DNA of 64,000 bases from Candidatus Aminicenantota bacterium (lineage in GTDB: Bacteria; Acidobacteriota; Aminicenantia; UBA2199). Positions 36,827 through 45,172 of this stretch are shown in pieces (the stretch's first letter is position 1; the number at the start of each line of letters is the position of its first letter). The notes under the pieces were generated by a model. That model was given only the letters and a program-made list of their open reading frames with translations. It was not told the origin of the DNA and did no database searches. The DNA is taken from positions 1 to 64,000 of the forward strand of contig JAPKZK010000146.1 of NCBI GenBank assembly GCA_026393835.1, written 5' to 3'. Made by a program: the position numbers and the translations under genes.

Positions 36827-37618
36827 TTACATAAGGCCTTTGTACATGCCGCCGTCCATGAGGATGATTTCGCCGGTGATATAGGAGGCATGTTCCGAGG
36901 CCAGGAATGCGCAAAGCGCCCCGAAATCGGCAGGGGCGCCGATCTTTTTAGCCGGGATGACTTCGAGTACCGCTTCCAGGGCCTTCTCATAGGATATGCC
37001 TTCTTTTTTAGAGCGGGCTTCCAATAGTTGTTTCACCCGTTCGGTCATGATATAACCGGGCGCCAGCACGTTGGCCGTAATATTTAAAATGGCCACTTCA
37101 AGGGCAAGGCTTTTGATATACGCTGTCACGCCCACCCGCGATACATTGGAAAGAGCGAGAGTAGGAATGGGTTGTTTCACGGTCACGGAAGTGGAAGCCA
37201 ATATTCGACCCCATTGTTGTTGTTTCATCAGTGGTAAGAAAGCGTTTACCAGGTTAATGGTGCTGATCAAATTTAAATCCAGGGCTTTTTTGTAATCTTC
37301 GCCGGTGAAAGCTTCAACTTTCCCGGGTGGGGGGCCGCCGGCGTTGGTAAACAGGATATGGCAGGCCCCGAAATGTTCGATTACTTTTTCTTTTAATGAT
37401 GTGATGCCGGTTGGATCCGTGACATCGCATACAACCGGTAATACATCGACGTGGTGGGTAGTTTTTAGATATTGGGCGGTTTCGTCGATGCGGGTTTTGT
37501 CGCGTGAGCAGATGGCCAGGTTGACGCCTTCGGCGGCCAGGGCTTCGGCGACGGCTTTTCCCAACCCCTTGCTGGCGGCGGCGACAACCGCGATTTTGTT
37601 TCTAATCTTTAAGTCCAT
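36827..37618 (-). CDS. SDR-family protein lacking the YxxxK motif
   Basis: A 263-aa short-chain dehydrogenase/reductase. The nucleotide-binding glycine motif is AAASKGLGKAV (residues 13-23, for TGxxxGxG), with CDVTD and NAGG intact and the active-site Ser region STSVT. Where classical members have YxxxK, this one reads SNVSR, that is Ser and Arg for Tyr and Lys. A subgroup annotated as FabG-like shows the same change, so catalysis may differ or be lost while cofactor binding remains. An AAGGAGG-like box lies upstream. Monocistronic, between palindromic elements and hflC. Confidence 0.88.
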   Translation of the reverse strand: MDLKIRNKIAVVAAASKGLGKAVAEALAAEGVNLAICSRDKTRIDETAQYLKTTHHVDVLPVVCDVTDPTGITSLKEKVIEHFGACHILFTNAGGPPPGKVEAFTGEDYKKALDLNLISTINLVNAFLPLMKQQQWGRILASTSVTVKQPIPTLALSNVSRVGVTAYIKSLALEVAILNITANVLAPGYIMTERVKQLLEARSKKEGISYEKALEAVLEVIPAKKIGAPADFGALCAFLASEHASYITGEIILMDGGMYKGLM

Positions 37619-37629
37619 AAATACCTCCT

Positions 37630-37763
37630 TGGTCTATAGCCTCCGGCGGACAGAAACCTTTTCGAGAAAAGGTTTCTGGACTTCCCAAAGCTTTTGTTTA
37701 GTTAGAAGTTTTGTGGGGGTCCAGGGGGCGGTTTTTCAAAAGAGCCCCCTGGCCGCCGGAGGC
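37630..37763. repeat. CCGCCGGAGGC palindromic elements, copies 2 and 3, head to head
   Basis: Copy 2 (37630-37690) lies on the minus strand with stem CAGAAACCTTTTC/GAAAAGGTTTCTG-like arms. Copy 3 (about 37700-37763) lies on the plus strand with stem CCAGGGGGC/GCCCCCTGG. Both keep the outer GTCCAG and CCGCCGGAGGC flanks and the AAAGCTTT/AAGTTTT lead-in seen at 28466. Copy 3 ends one base before the dus stop codon. Confidence 0.85.
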
Positions 37764-38705
37764 TTATCTTATTTCATCTAAATTCATTTCCAACAAATGC
37801 CTTTTAGCCTCTTCAAAAGTAGTCGCGGCATGGACACTGGACCTGATCTTCTTACAGCCGATGCGGCCTGAAAATAAAAACCGCGCAAACGCTTTCGCCC
37901 GCGACAACTGCAACCTGGGCGGGTAATACTCCCGGATCAACTCCAATAACCGGTTAATACTCCATTTCAGGTCCATATCGCCGGCCGGCGCGCCGGCAAT
38001 TTCCGCGAAGATCAATGGGTTCCTTATCGCGCCCCTGCCAATCATAACCGCATCGACAATGTCCAACTTCTCTTTTGCCGACGCCGCCGTGAGAATATCG
38101 CCGTTACCGATCAAGACAGTCTTTACCTGCTCCCGGACAAGCGGAGCATATTCCCACCGCGCCTGCCCCTTGTAGCCGTCGGACTTCAAACGGAAATGCA
38201 CCGAAATCGCATCCGCACCCTCCTGGTCCAGGATGCGGGCAATTTCGATAACATTAACCTCGTTAAAGCCCAACCGGATTTTGACGGTCACCGGCAGCGA
38301 GATATTCTTCTTTAAATCTCTTACGATGGCGGCCGCGCGGGCCGGGTCTTTTAACAGCGCGGCCCCGGAACCCCTGCGCACCACTTTGGGAACCGGGCAG
38401 CCCATGTTGATATCAATGCCGCTGTACCCCGTTTCATTTTCAATATACTTTGCCGCCTCCACCAACGGTCCGGGCTCGGAACCGAAAAGCTGCACAAATT
38501 GCGGGGTCTTGAAATCGAAAAGCTTGATCATATCCATCGTCCGCATTTGTTTTCTCCACAGTCCCTCGACGGAGATCATTTCCGTGACGAGGAAACCCGT
38601 ATACCCCATCTCATCCATCAGTTTGCGGTAGGCAATATCGGTAAAAGAGGCCATGGGGGCAGGCATGGCCCTGTATTTTATTTCTAAGTTTCCAATCTTC
38701 ATCAT
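37764..38705 (-). CDS. dus: tRNA-dihydrouridine synthase
   Basis: A 313-aa FMN enzyme that reduces uridine to dihydrouridine in tRNA. The TIM-barrel start (RAMPAPMASFTDIAYRKLM) is followed by the FMN-binding ... QLFGSEP, then the catalytic Cys in DINMGCPVPKVVRRGSGAAL (about 98). ISVHFR and GNGDILT with GRGAIRNP complete the phosphate-binding region. It is closest to the DusB-like group. Starts at 38705 or the next codon; ends directly against a palindromic element. Confidence 0.93.
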   Translation of the reverse strand: MMKIGNLEIKYRAMPAPMASFTDIAYRKLMDEMGYTGFLVTEMISVEGLWRKQMRTMDMIKLFDFKTPQFVQLFGSEPGPLVEAAKYIENETGYSGIDINMGCPVPKVVRRGSGAALLKDPARAAAIVRDLKKNISLPVTVKIRLGFNEVNVIEIARILDQEGADAISVHFRLKSDGYKGQARWEYAPLVREQVKTVLIGNGDILTAASAKEKLDIVDAVMIGRGAIRNPLIFAEIAGAPAGDMDLKWSINRLLELIREYYPPRLQLSRAKAFARFLFSGRIGCKKIRSSVHAATTFEEAKRHLLEMNLDEIR

Positions 38706-38774
38706 TTTTTTAACCTGGAATTCAGCGTCTGAATAAATATTAATCCTTGCATTATACCATTTTTGTCTTGTTTC

Positions 38775-38783
38775 TGGTAGAAT
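38775..38783 (+). promoter_or_regulatory. Extended -10 promoter of K+ channel gene
   Basis: TGG-TAGAAT (TAGAAT at 38778-38783) with no convincing -35. The ATG is 8 nt further on, so transcription would begin close to the start codon (leaderless or nearly so). Confidence 0.5.
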
Positions 38784-38791
38784 AAAGGGAC

Positions 38792-39769
38792 ATGAGCAAT
38801 ATAAGAAAAATTTTACTCCTGGTGGCCATATTAATCGTGTTAATCATCATCGATATAACCGGGTATATGCTTATCGAGCGGGCCAATTTTCCCGACGCCC
38901 TTTATATGACCGTCATCAGCATTACCACCGTGGGCTACAGGGAGGTATTCGAATTATCGCCCCATGGGAAACTATTCACCATATGGGTTATTATCAGCGG
39001 CCTGGGAACTTTCTTTTTAATGGCCGGCAGGATTGCGGAAAGCGCTTTTGAAGGGAATGTCAGGCGTATCCTGGGGAGACGTAAAATGAAAAGTTTATTA
39101 CAATTGAAGGATCACATAATCGTTGCCGGTTTCGGCGTGATGGGTGAGCAGGTGTGCCGGGAACTGGCCAAAACAAAACTCAAATTTGTGGTTATCGAAA
39201 ACAATAAAGAGCGCTTTGCCAATGCCGAGGAAAGGGGGTATGAAGTAATGAATGCCAACGCCACGGATGAGGCCATGCTGAAACTGATCAGCGTGGAAAA
39301 AGCCAGGACGTTTATATCCCTGCTCTCTTCGGACGCGGATAATGTATTTACCGTGATGACGGCCCGGGAAATGAACCCATCGATTTATATTATAACCCGC
39401 GCCATGGACGCCGCCAATCAAAAGAAACTGTATAAAATCGGGGCCGATAGGGTTATTGCGCCCTATGAACTCAGTTCTCGCCGGATCGTTAATACAGTGT
39501 TAAGACCCAACGTGGTGGATTTTATCGATGTCATGGTTTTTGGGCCCAATATGGCGCTCTCCATCGAAGAAATAACCGTGCAAGAGGGGTCCCCTTTTGC
39601 CGGCAAGGAAATCAAAGAATCCGGGTTGCGGCAGAAATATAATATTATTATTATCGCCATCAAGCGGAGGGAAGAGATGTTTTTCAATCCTTCCCCCGAT
39701 CACCGGATACTCCCCGGGGATATTTTAATCCTGGTGGGAGAAAAAGAAAAATTGCTGAGTATATATTGA
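38792..39769 (+). CDS. Two-helix K+ channel with RCK (TrkA-N/C) domains
   Basis: A 325-aa MthK-like channel. Residues 1-85 form helix, pore loop and helix, with selectivity filter TTVGYRE. The cytoplasmic part has a Rossmann RCK domain (VAGFGVMGEQVCREL, about 105), where GFG-x-MG binds nucleotide and ANATDEAML marks the following strand, and an RCK-C domain (about 240-325). It should conduct K+ under ligand control. Monocistronic; a CCGCG-N8-CGCGG hairpin with a T-rich follow-up (39775-39802) may terminate it. Confidence 0.93.
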   Translation: MSNIRKILLLVAILIVLIIIDITGYMLIERANFPDALYMTVISITTVGYREVFELSPHGKLFTIWVIISGLGTFFLMAGRIAESAFEGNVRRILGRRKMKSLLQLKDHIIVAGFGVMGEQVCRELAKTKLKFVVIENNKERFANAEERGYEVMNANATDEAMLKLISVEKARTFISLLSSDADNVFTVMTAREMNPSIYIITRAMDAANQKKLYKIGADRVIAPYELSSRRIVNTVLRPNVVDFIDVMVFGPNMALSIEEITVQEGSPFAGKEIKESGLRQKYNIIIIAIKRREEMFFNPSPDHRILPGDILILVGEKEKLLSIY

Positions 39770-39802
39770 GCGACGCCGCGATAATTCACGCGGTGGGGGT
39801 TT

Positions 39803-40417
39803 AAGGGGGCAAAACGCTTGCGCCGGTCGACTCCTCGCTTGCGCTAACTGAGCGAGGCCTTGCGCTATTTGTCTCAGGGGCATCGGATTTCGTGTCAGTG
39901 TCTTCCAGGGAGGGGAGAGAGATGTTCCCAGCGCTATATTTCCAGATATGAAAAAGGCGTGGCTATTCCATCAGTGGATCGTTTTTTAAAACTATTCGAA
40001 GCATTACTCCCCGCTTGAGTGTCCGCCCGTTTACAATCACCTTTTTTTGGCGTATTTTGCGTGTTTCGCGGGCCTGTTTTTGTTTTGAGTTTTAAATATT
40101 TGAATTTGGGGTTTGTTTGTAATTTGTGGCTTGTAATTTGTGGTTTCCCGGCGAGCCAAGCATTTTTGGTTCCGGCTCGACCGGGTTATGGCGATTATGT
40201 GACATTCAAATAATTGCCCCCAGGTGTTTCAAAGAGAGGGCAAAATTTGTCCGTCCCCAATCCTTCCCCCACATGATATCCTGGAATATAAACCCCATAA
40301 CAACTTCCCTCTGTCCCCGGCAAAGCAAATCCATCGGTATGTAAGGGTGGGGTCTTCCAGCGGCTGTTAATGTACCAAATAATAGTAAAGATTTATAAAA
40401 GTTTACCTTCTTTTTAT
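39803..40417. other. Gene-free spacer with dispersed words
   Basis: About 600 nt without a gene. It holds GTAATTTGTGGCTTGTAATTTGTGG words and GTTTCGCGGGCCTG-type words (about 40050-40145), relatives of those at 2100 and 12770, and otherwise ordinary sequence. Confidence 0.7.
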
Positions 40418-40446
40418 TTGACTATCCCGCCTAAATCAGGTAAAAT
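40418..40446 (+). promoter_or_regulatory. Promoter of S46 peptidase gene
   Basis: TTGACT (40418-40423), 17-nt spacer, TAAAAT (40441-40446); start at 40488 after AAAGGAGAT. Confidence 0.7.
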
Positions 40447-40487
40447 TTTTTTTCAATGTAACAATAATTATTAAAAGGAGATCAACC

Positions 40488-42662
40488 ATGAAACGTACAA
40501 TTTGTTTCGGTTTAATGCTTATTATATCTTTAACATTCTCGGCTTTTAACCTTAAAGCGGAAGAAGGAATGTATCCCTTAAGCGAAATCAATAAATTGGA
40601 CCTCCGGTCCATGGGGTTTCAACTGGAAGCCGCCGAATTGTATAACCCGCAGGGCGTTAGTTTGATCGACGCCATTATCGATTTAGGGGGCTGCAGCGCC
40701 TCGTTCGTTTCAGCGGACGGGCTGATATTGACCAATTACCACTGCGCTTTCGGGGCCATCCAGGGAGTAACTACCCCGGAAAACGACTACTTCCGCGACG
40801 GGTTCCTGGCCCGCAGCCGGTCGGAAGAAGTGGAAGCTAAAAATTATACCGTACGGATCATCGAATCGTACCGGGATGTATCCGGCGAAGTTTTAAGCGC
40901 ATTGAAAAAAAATATGACCCATACTCAACGGGCCAAAGCGATCGAAGAAAAAATGAAACGCATCGTCACCGCCGTCGAGAAAAAGAGTCCCGGCACCAAC
41001 GCCGAAGTAGCGGAGATGTTCCAGGGCAAGACCTATGTATTGTTTATTTACCGTTATATCAAAGATGTACGGTTAGTATATGCGCCGCCCCGTTCCGTCG
41101 GCGAATTCGGCGGCGAGCCGGACAATTGGATGTGGCCCCGTCACACCGGGGATTTTGCCTTTATGCGCGCCTATGTAGCGCCGGACGGTTCTACCGCCGT
41201 TTACGCCCCGAATAATGCGCCGTTTCACCCCAAAAAATACCTGTGCGTCGCCCCGGAAGGCGTCCAGGCCGAAGATTTCGTCTTTATCCTGGGGTATCCC
41301 GGTACAACCCGCCGGCATAATACTTCCCATTTCCTGGCCTATGAAGAAGAAGTACGCATGCCTTTTGTAGTAGACCTATTCGATTGGATTATTAAATTAA
41401 AAGAAAAAATGAGCCAACTGGACCGCGCCACTGCCATCAAGCTTTCCGCTTCTCTCAAGGGCCTCTGGAATAACGTGATACGGTCCAGGGGACAATTGAA
41501 GGGCTTGAAAAATCTCAACCTGGCGGAAAAACGCCTGGAGAAAGAGAAAGCACTCCAGGAATTCATCGTCGCCGACCCTACCAGGCAGAAAAAGTACGGG
41601 AAACTGCTGGACGATATTAAAGGCGTCTACGATGAGAAAAGGGTAAACGCCGGTTTTAATCTAACCGTGGAATACCTGGTCGGTTCCAGGACCACCACCA
41701 TGTTGAGTACGGCCTTTAAAATCTATTTGGCCGCTTGTGAACGGCAGAAAAAAGATACGGAACGGGAAGAAGATTATATGGACCGTAATTTCGACCGTAC
41801 TTTAAAGCGGGTGGAAATGGATTTGAGAAACTATTACGAACCCGCGGACAAAGCAATATTAAAAGAGATACTAATGCGGGCGGCCGGGCTCAAAGGGGAG
41901 CAGCGGATACCGGCAGTGCAGGGTATTATCGAAAATAACGATCCGGGGAAAGCCATTGATGCTTTTGTCGAAAAAGCTTACAGCGAGACAAAACTAAATG
42001 ATCCGGCGGTAGTGAAGGGATTATTTAAAAAATCCCAACAGGAGTTGCAGGCCATGACCGACCCCTTTATTACACTTGCCCGTGGGCTATATCCTTCCTT
42101 CCGGGCAATGAAGGACGCAGAAAAGCGGGAGAAGGGGATTCTTGATCCCCTGTTGGCGCAGTTGATCGATGTTAAAAAGGAGTTTATCGGAAAGGATTTT
42201 ATCCCGGACGCCAACAGTACGTTTCGGTTGACTTTCGGTAGAGTTCGGGGGTATTCCCCGTCGGATGCGGTGCGCATGCTTCCGTTTACCACGTTGACCG
42301 GGGTGGTGGAGAAGCATAATGCACACAATGGTCAGGACCCTTTTACCGCGCCCCGGAAGTTGATAGACCTCCTGGCTGCAAAAGATTTCGGACGATTCAG
42401 GCACGCGGGGTTGGATGATGTGCCCGTGGCCATGCTTTATAACATGGACACCACGGGTGGAAATTCCGGCAGCCCGGTGTTGAATGCGAAGGGACAATTA
42501 GTGGGTCTTAATTTCGACCGGGTTTTTGAGGCCACCATTAATGATTATGCCTGGGATGAATCATATAGTCGTTCCATTGGGGTAGACATTCGCTATGTCT
42601 TGTGGTTCCTTGAAAAGTTCAGCGCCGTCGATTACCTATTAAAAGAGATGGGCGTTCTCTAA
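40488..42662 (+). CDS. S46-family dipeptidyl-peptidase, DPP11-like
   Basis: A 724-aa exported chymotrypsin-fold exopeptidase. A signal peptide (residues 1-24) precedes the mature start at EEGMYPLSEI. The catalytic His85 is in LTNYHCAFG; Ser660 is in TGGNSGSPV; the family segment PRHTGDFAFMRAY contains the Asp region. The S1-pocket position 18 residues after the catalytic Ser (Gly in DPP7, Arg in DPP11) is Arg678 (NFDRVFEA), predicting preference for Asp/Glu at P1. It releases dipeptides in the periplasm for amino-acid catabolism. Length is normal for the family; own promoter and a hairpin after the stop. Confidence 0.92.
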   Translation: MKRTICFGLMLIISLTFSAFNLKAEEGMYPLSEINKLDLRSMGFQLEAAELYNPQGVSLIDAIIDLGGCSASFVSADGLILTNYHCAFGAIQGVTTPENDYFRDGFLARSRSEEVEAKNYTVRIIESYRDVSGEVLSALKKNMTHTQRAKAIEEKMKRIVTAVEKKSPGTNAEVAEMFQGKTYVLFIYRYIKDVRLVYAPPRSVGEFGGEPDNWMWPRHTGDFAFMRAYVAPDGSTAVYAPNNAPFHPKKYLCVAPEGVQAEDFVFILGYPGTTRRHNTSHFLAYEEEVRMPFVVDLFDWIIKLKEKMSQLDRATAIKLSASLKGLWNNVIRSRGQLKGLKNLNLAEKRLEKEKALQEFIVADPTRQKKYGKLLDDIKGVYDEKRVNAGFNLTVEYLVGSRTTTMLSTAFKIYLAACERQKKDTEREEDYMDRNFDRTLKRVEMDLRNYYEPADKAILKEILMRAAGLKGEQRIPAVQGIIENNDPGKAIDAFVEKAYSETKLNDPAVVKGLFKKSQQELQAMTDPFITLARGLYPSFRAMKDAEKREKGILDPLLAQLIDVKKEFIGKDFIPDANSTFRLTFGRVRGYSPSDAVRMLPFTTLTGVVEKHNAHNGQDPFTAPRKLIDLLAAKDFGRFRHAGLDDVPVAMLYNMDTTGGNSGSPVLNAKGQLVGLNFDRVFEATINDYAWDESYSRSIGVDIRYVLWFLEKFSAVDYLLKEMGVL

Positions 42663-42686
42663 TAATAAATTTTTGGAAGTCCGAAC

Positions 42687-42713
42687 CCGCGGGCCTCGGC
42701 CCTCGGCCCGCGG
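42687..42713. terminator. Perfect 9-bp GC hairpin
   Basis: CCGCGGGCC (42687-42695) and GGCCCGCGG (42705-42713) enclose a 9-nt loop. It lacks a T tract on the plus strand, so its terminator role between convergent genes is an inference. Confidence 0.6.
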
Positions 42714-42752
42714 CGTGGGCGGCCCCTCAAACAGTTTCTTTTTCTCGCCTTC

Positions 42753-43247
42753 TCACCCTCCCGGTAAGGGAAAACGAGAGGCCAGGTACAACGGATAGTA
42801 ATGAAGCTTTCGCTCACGGTTGATCTTTAAGTTGCGGGCGCTCATTATCACCCGGTAATCCGGGGAATACTTCCCGGCAAAGACATTCAAACTCTTGGAC
42901 TTTGTTACCCCGCCGCTCTTTACCTCGATGGGAAGCAACTTACCTTCGATTTCCCGCAGGAATTCTACCTCAGCCGTGGTTTCCCGCCAACAAAAAAGCT
43001 CCCCGGCGCCGGAACCGGTAAATTCCTGCGCCGCGAAATTCTCAGCAAAATACCCTTTGTAAGTCCCATAATCATAATCAAGAATTATTTTCGGCGCCCA
43101 TTGGCTGACGGCCCCCAAAATCCCCACATCAAAAAAATACAATTTAAAAGAGTTCTCATCCTTAAATGCGCTCAACGGAAGACACGCTTTATCGATGATA
43201 TTCCGTTTCATTCTGGGAATAATACACTGGTTTGTGAAAAAATGCAA
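42753..43247 (-). pseudogene. C-terminal DUF4143 fragment of an AAA protein
   Basis: Only the end of a DUF4143-containing ATPase remains. LYFFDVGILGAVSQW, KGYFAENFAAQEF, LFCWRETTAEVEFL and LPIEVKSGG are the standard nuclease-like C-terminal motifs of that family, whose complete members have about 400 residues with a preceding AAA domain. That domain is missing: upstream sequence (43250-43500) has no coding match. About 140 residues would be left, without an evident ribosome site, so I judge it a remnant. Confidence 0.8.
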
Positions 43248-43360
43248 GGAATAATTCCAGGATTTGTGAAAAAATCAAAGGAAAACGCCTCTAGCCCTTA
43301 CCTGGGGCGCCCGGTTGGGTTAGACTGAAGGAAAGAGCGGAAGCGCGGAAGAGATAGTCA

Positions 43361-43510
43361 CAGCCGCGGACGAATACGGACGGGCACGGACCGTGATGTA
43401 TAAAACATGAATCGGGTGAACCGGCGACATTTTTCAATTCTTCCCTTGAAATCTTTCTCGGATTATGTTATTGATTTCTTTTAAGAACATCGCGGTGCAA
43501 ATTAATTAAT
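43361..43510. repeat. CCGCGGACGAATACGGACG words and spacer
   Basis: ACGGACG-type words (43363-43393), a relative of those at 32770 and 12530, then about 110 nt without recognisable features before the next gene. Confidence 0.55.
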
Positions 43511-44245
43511 ATGAGCATGAGAATTAAATTTAAACAATGGCTTTTCCAGGATATGCCGCAGGCAGCCGCCTGGGATGAATGGCAAGATTGGGAAGATAAT
43601 GCCCGAAAAAACAAGATACGTTGGTTCCTGGCAGACACCTTTCCGTTTTGGTGCTGGAAAACCTTTGTCATGCCTATTGAAAAAATAAAGTCCTGGTTCC
43701 GTTATCGCACGGTTGATCGATATCACATCATCAAGACAACGTTAAAGCCCGGATACTATGATATGGATACATGTCTACTTTATGCCATGTTCGATATGCT
43801 TGCGGATTTCGTGGAAGTTGAAAAAGCCTGGATGAATGTTGTGTTTACAAAGCGGAAACCCTGGAGCGGATGGGGAAGAACCCATTGGTGGAGGAGTAGG
43901 GATGAAGGACTTGCCCACCTGGAATGGGAGATCGGTTTAGGCGACCCGAATCTCCCGGAAGAAGAAAGAAATGAACAACAGGCCAGAGATGCCCAGGAAA
44001 TCAAAGATTTATACACCTGGTGGAAAGATGTGCGGCCCAATCGCCCTGATCCTGCTCAAGTCAGCGGCTGGGATAAAGTATGTGATAAGTGGAATATTTT
44101 GAGTGATAAGGATAAGTGCGAAGAAAAAGAGAGCGAGGTTGACGTCGCTCTAAAAAAACAAAATGTGCTCGAAAAAGAATATGAAGATGAAGACTCTCAA
44201 ATGATGAAGCGCCTGATCGATGTCAGGAAAGCATTGTGGACATAA
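43511..44245 (+). CDS. Orphan Trp-rich protein, possibly phage-derived
   Basis: A 244-aa cytoplasmic protein with striking Trp content (WDEWQDWEDN, WFLADTFPFWCW, RTHWWRSRDE, YTWWKDVRP). Central motifs include RYHIIKTTLKPGYYDMDTCLLYAMFDMLADFVEVEKAW and HLEWEIGLGDP. From memory these recall uncharacterised proteins of tailed phages, but I cannot verify this. The last 50 residues form a charged helix. No other phage gene is near, so it would be a solitary captured gene. Start uncertain between 43511 and 43517; no strong ribosome site. Confidence 0.6.
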   Translation: MSMRIKFKQWLFQDMPQAAAWDEWQDWEDNARKNKIRWFLADTFPFWCWKTFVMPIEKIKSWFRYRTVDRYHIIKTTLKPGYYDMDTCLLYAMFDMLADFVEVEKAWMNVVFTKRKPWSGWGRTHWWRSRDEGLAHLEWEIGLGDPNLPEEERNEQQARDAQEIKDLYTWWKDVRPNRPDPAQVSGWDKVCDKWNILSDKDKCEEKESEVDVALKKQNVLEKEYEDEDSQMMKRLIDVRKALWT

Positions 44246-44263
44246 GAGAATCGCCGCTGTAAA

Positions 44264-44350
44264 GGGCAGACACGCAGGTCTGCCCCTACGGTTAAATGGA
44301 AAGGGTCAAGCAAAATTGTAGGGAACTGGCATTGCCTGTTCCTACGGGGT
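44264..44350. repeat. Two palindromic dispersed repeats in tandem
   Basis: GGGCAGAC-ACGCAG-GTCTGCCCCTAC (44266-44291) and GTAGGGAACTGGCA-TTGCCTGTTCCTAC (44318-44346). The first matches 5763-5785 and the second matches 22766-22794. Both are hairpin-forming and lie after the Trp-rich gene. Confidence 0.8.
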
Positions 44351-44477
44351 ATTTGAGGCATTTGAAAGAACAGGCGGCGCCGGTTCTCTACCAATTTGCG
44401 TCCTGCGCAATACCTTTTCGGATAACCTCTTGCTATAACAATCCCTCCTGCCTGGCAAGAAATTAGACCTTTTTTAG

Positions 44478-44820
44478 ATGAAGGTTTCATCCCCGGAGCA
44501 TAAGGTGGTCATCTCCGTAGATTAAAGTTTCATATCCGGAGCATAAGGTGATCATCTCTGTAGATTAAAGTTTCATCTCCGGAGTATAAGGTGGTCATCT
44601 CCGTAGATTAAATTTTAATCCCCGGGGCATAGGGCGGTCATCTCCGTAGATTAAAATTTCATCTCTGGAGATGAAGGTGGTCATATCCATAGATTAAAGT
44701 TTCATCTCTGAAGCATAAGGTTTCATCTGCGTAGATTAAAGTTTTATATCGAGAGTATAAGGTGGTCATCTCTGGAGATTAAAGTTTCACCTCTGGAGAT
44801 GAAGGTTTCATCACTAGAGT
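44478..44820. repeat. Array D, alternating 21/22-nt period
   Basis: Two half-units alternate: AAGGTGGTCATCTCCGTAGA and TTAAAGTTTCATCTCCGGAG. Together they repeat at about 43 nt, so each half recurs at 21-22 nt (AAGGT-like starts at 44481, 44502, 44524, 44545, 44568, 44588 and on). About 16 half-units are visible. The GGAG/CTCC elements are well kept. Confidence 0.85.
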
Positions 44821-44963
44821 AGACCGGGTATTTCCCGGCCTGTCCCGTAGTTATTCCCGATGGGACGTTCTGAACCTTCCCGGGAAAGCAATTAACGTCC
44901 AACGGGAAGAAATGAACCCCCACGTGAAAGCCCAGGACACCCAATTGAATTTTTAAAAGGGTG

Positions 44964-44992
44964 TGTTGATTCCTCTTCATTTATGGTATAAT
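44964..44992 (+). promoter_or_regulatory. Promoter of nucleotidyltransferase pair, leaderless
   Basis: TGTTGA (44964-44969), 17-nt spacer ending in TGG, perfect TATAAT (44987-44992): an extended -10 promoter. The ATG at 44999 lies 6 nt further on and lacks a Shine-Dalgarno, so translation is expected from a leaderless transcript. Confidence 0.7.
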
Positions 44993-44998
44993 TGAAAT

Positions 44999-45172
44999 AT
45001 GGAACGAATTGTGCATATATCCCGGAGTTTTGAAGAAGCCGAAGAATGGGACATCCAACAAAATTTTGCGATGACCCCGGAAGAGAGATTGATGGCAGCA
45101 AGACAGCTATCACTAAGGGTTTTTGGCAAAGATCAACCCGATGTTAGGGAATATTATAACCAAAACGTATGA
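44999..45172 (+). CDS. 57-aa partner of the nucleotidyltransferase
   Basis: A short gene not longer than 57 codons: MERIVHISRSFEEAEEWDI, then AMTPEERLMAARQLSLRVFG and a DVREYY end. It precedes a nucleotidyltransferase gene whose ATG overlaps its stop (ATGA). Short proteins of this pattern (EEAEEWD and TPEER) commonly sit just upstream of such nucleotidyltransferases, so a functional pair of toxin-antitoxin or abortive-infection type is likely. The leaderless promoter defines the start. Confidence 0.75.
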   Translation: MERIVHISRSFEEAEEWDIQQNFAMTPEERLMAARQLSLRVFGKDQPDVREYYNQNV

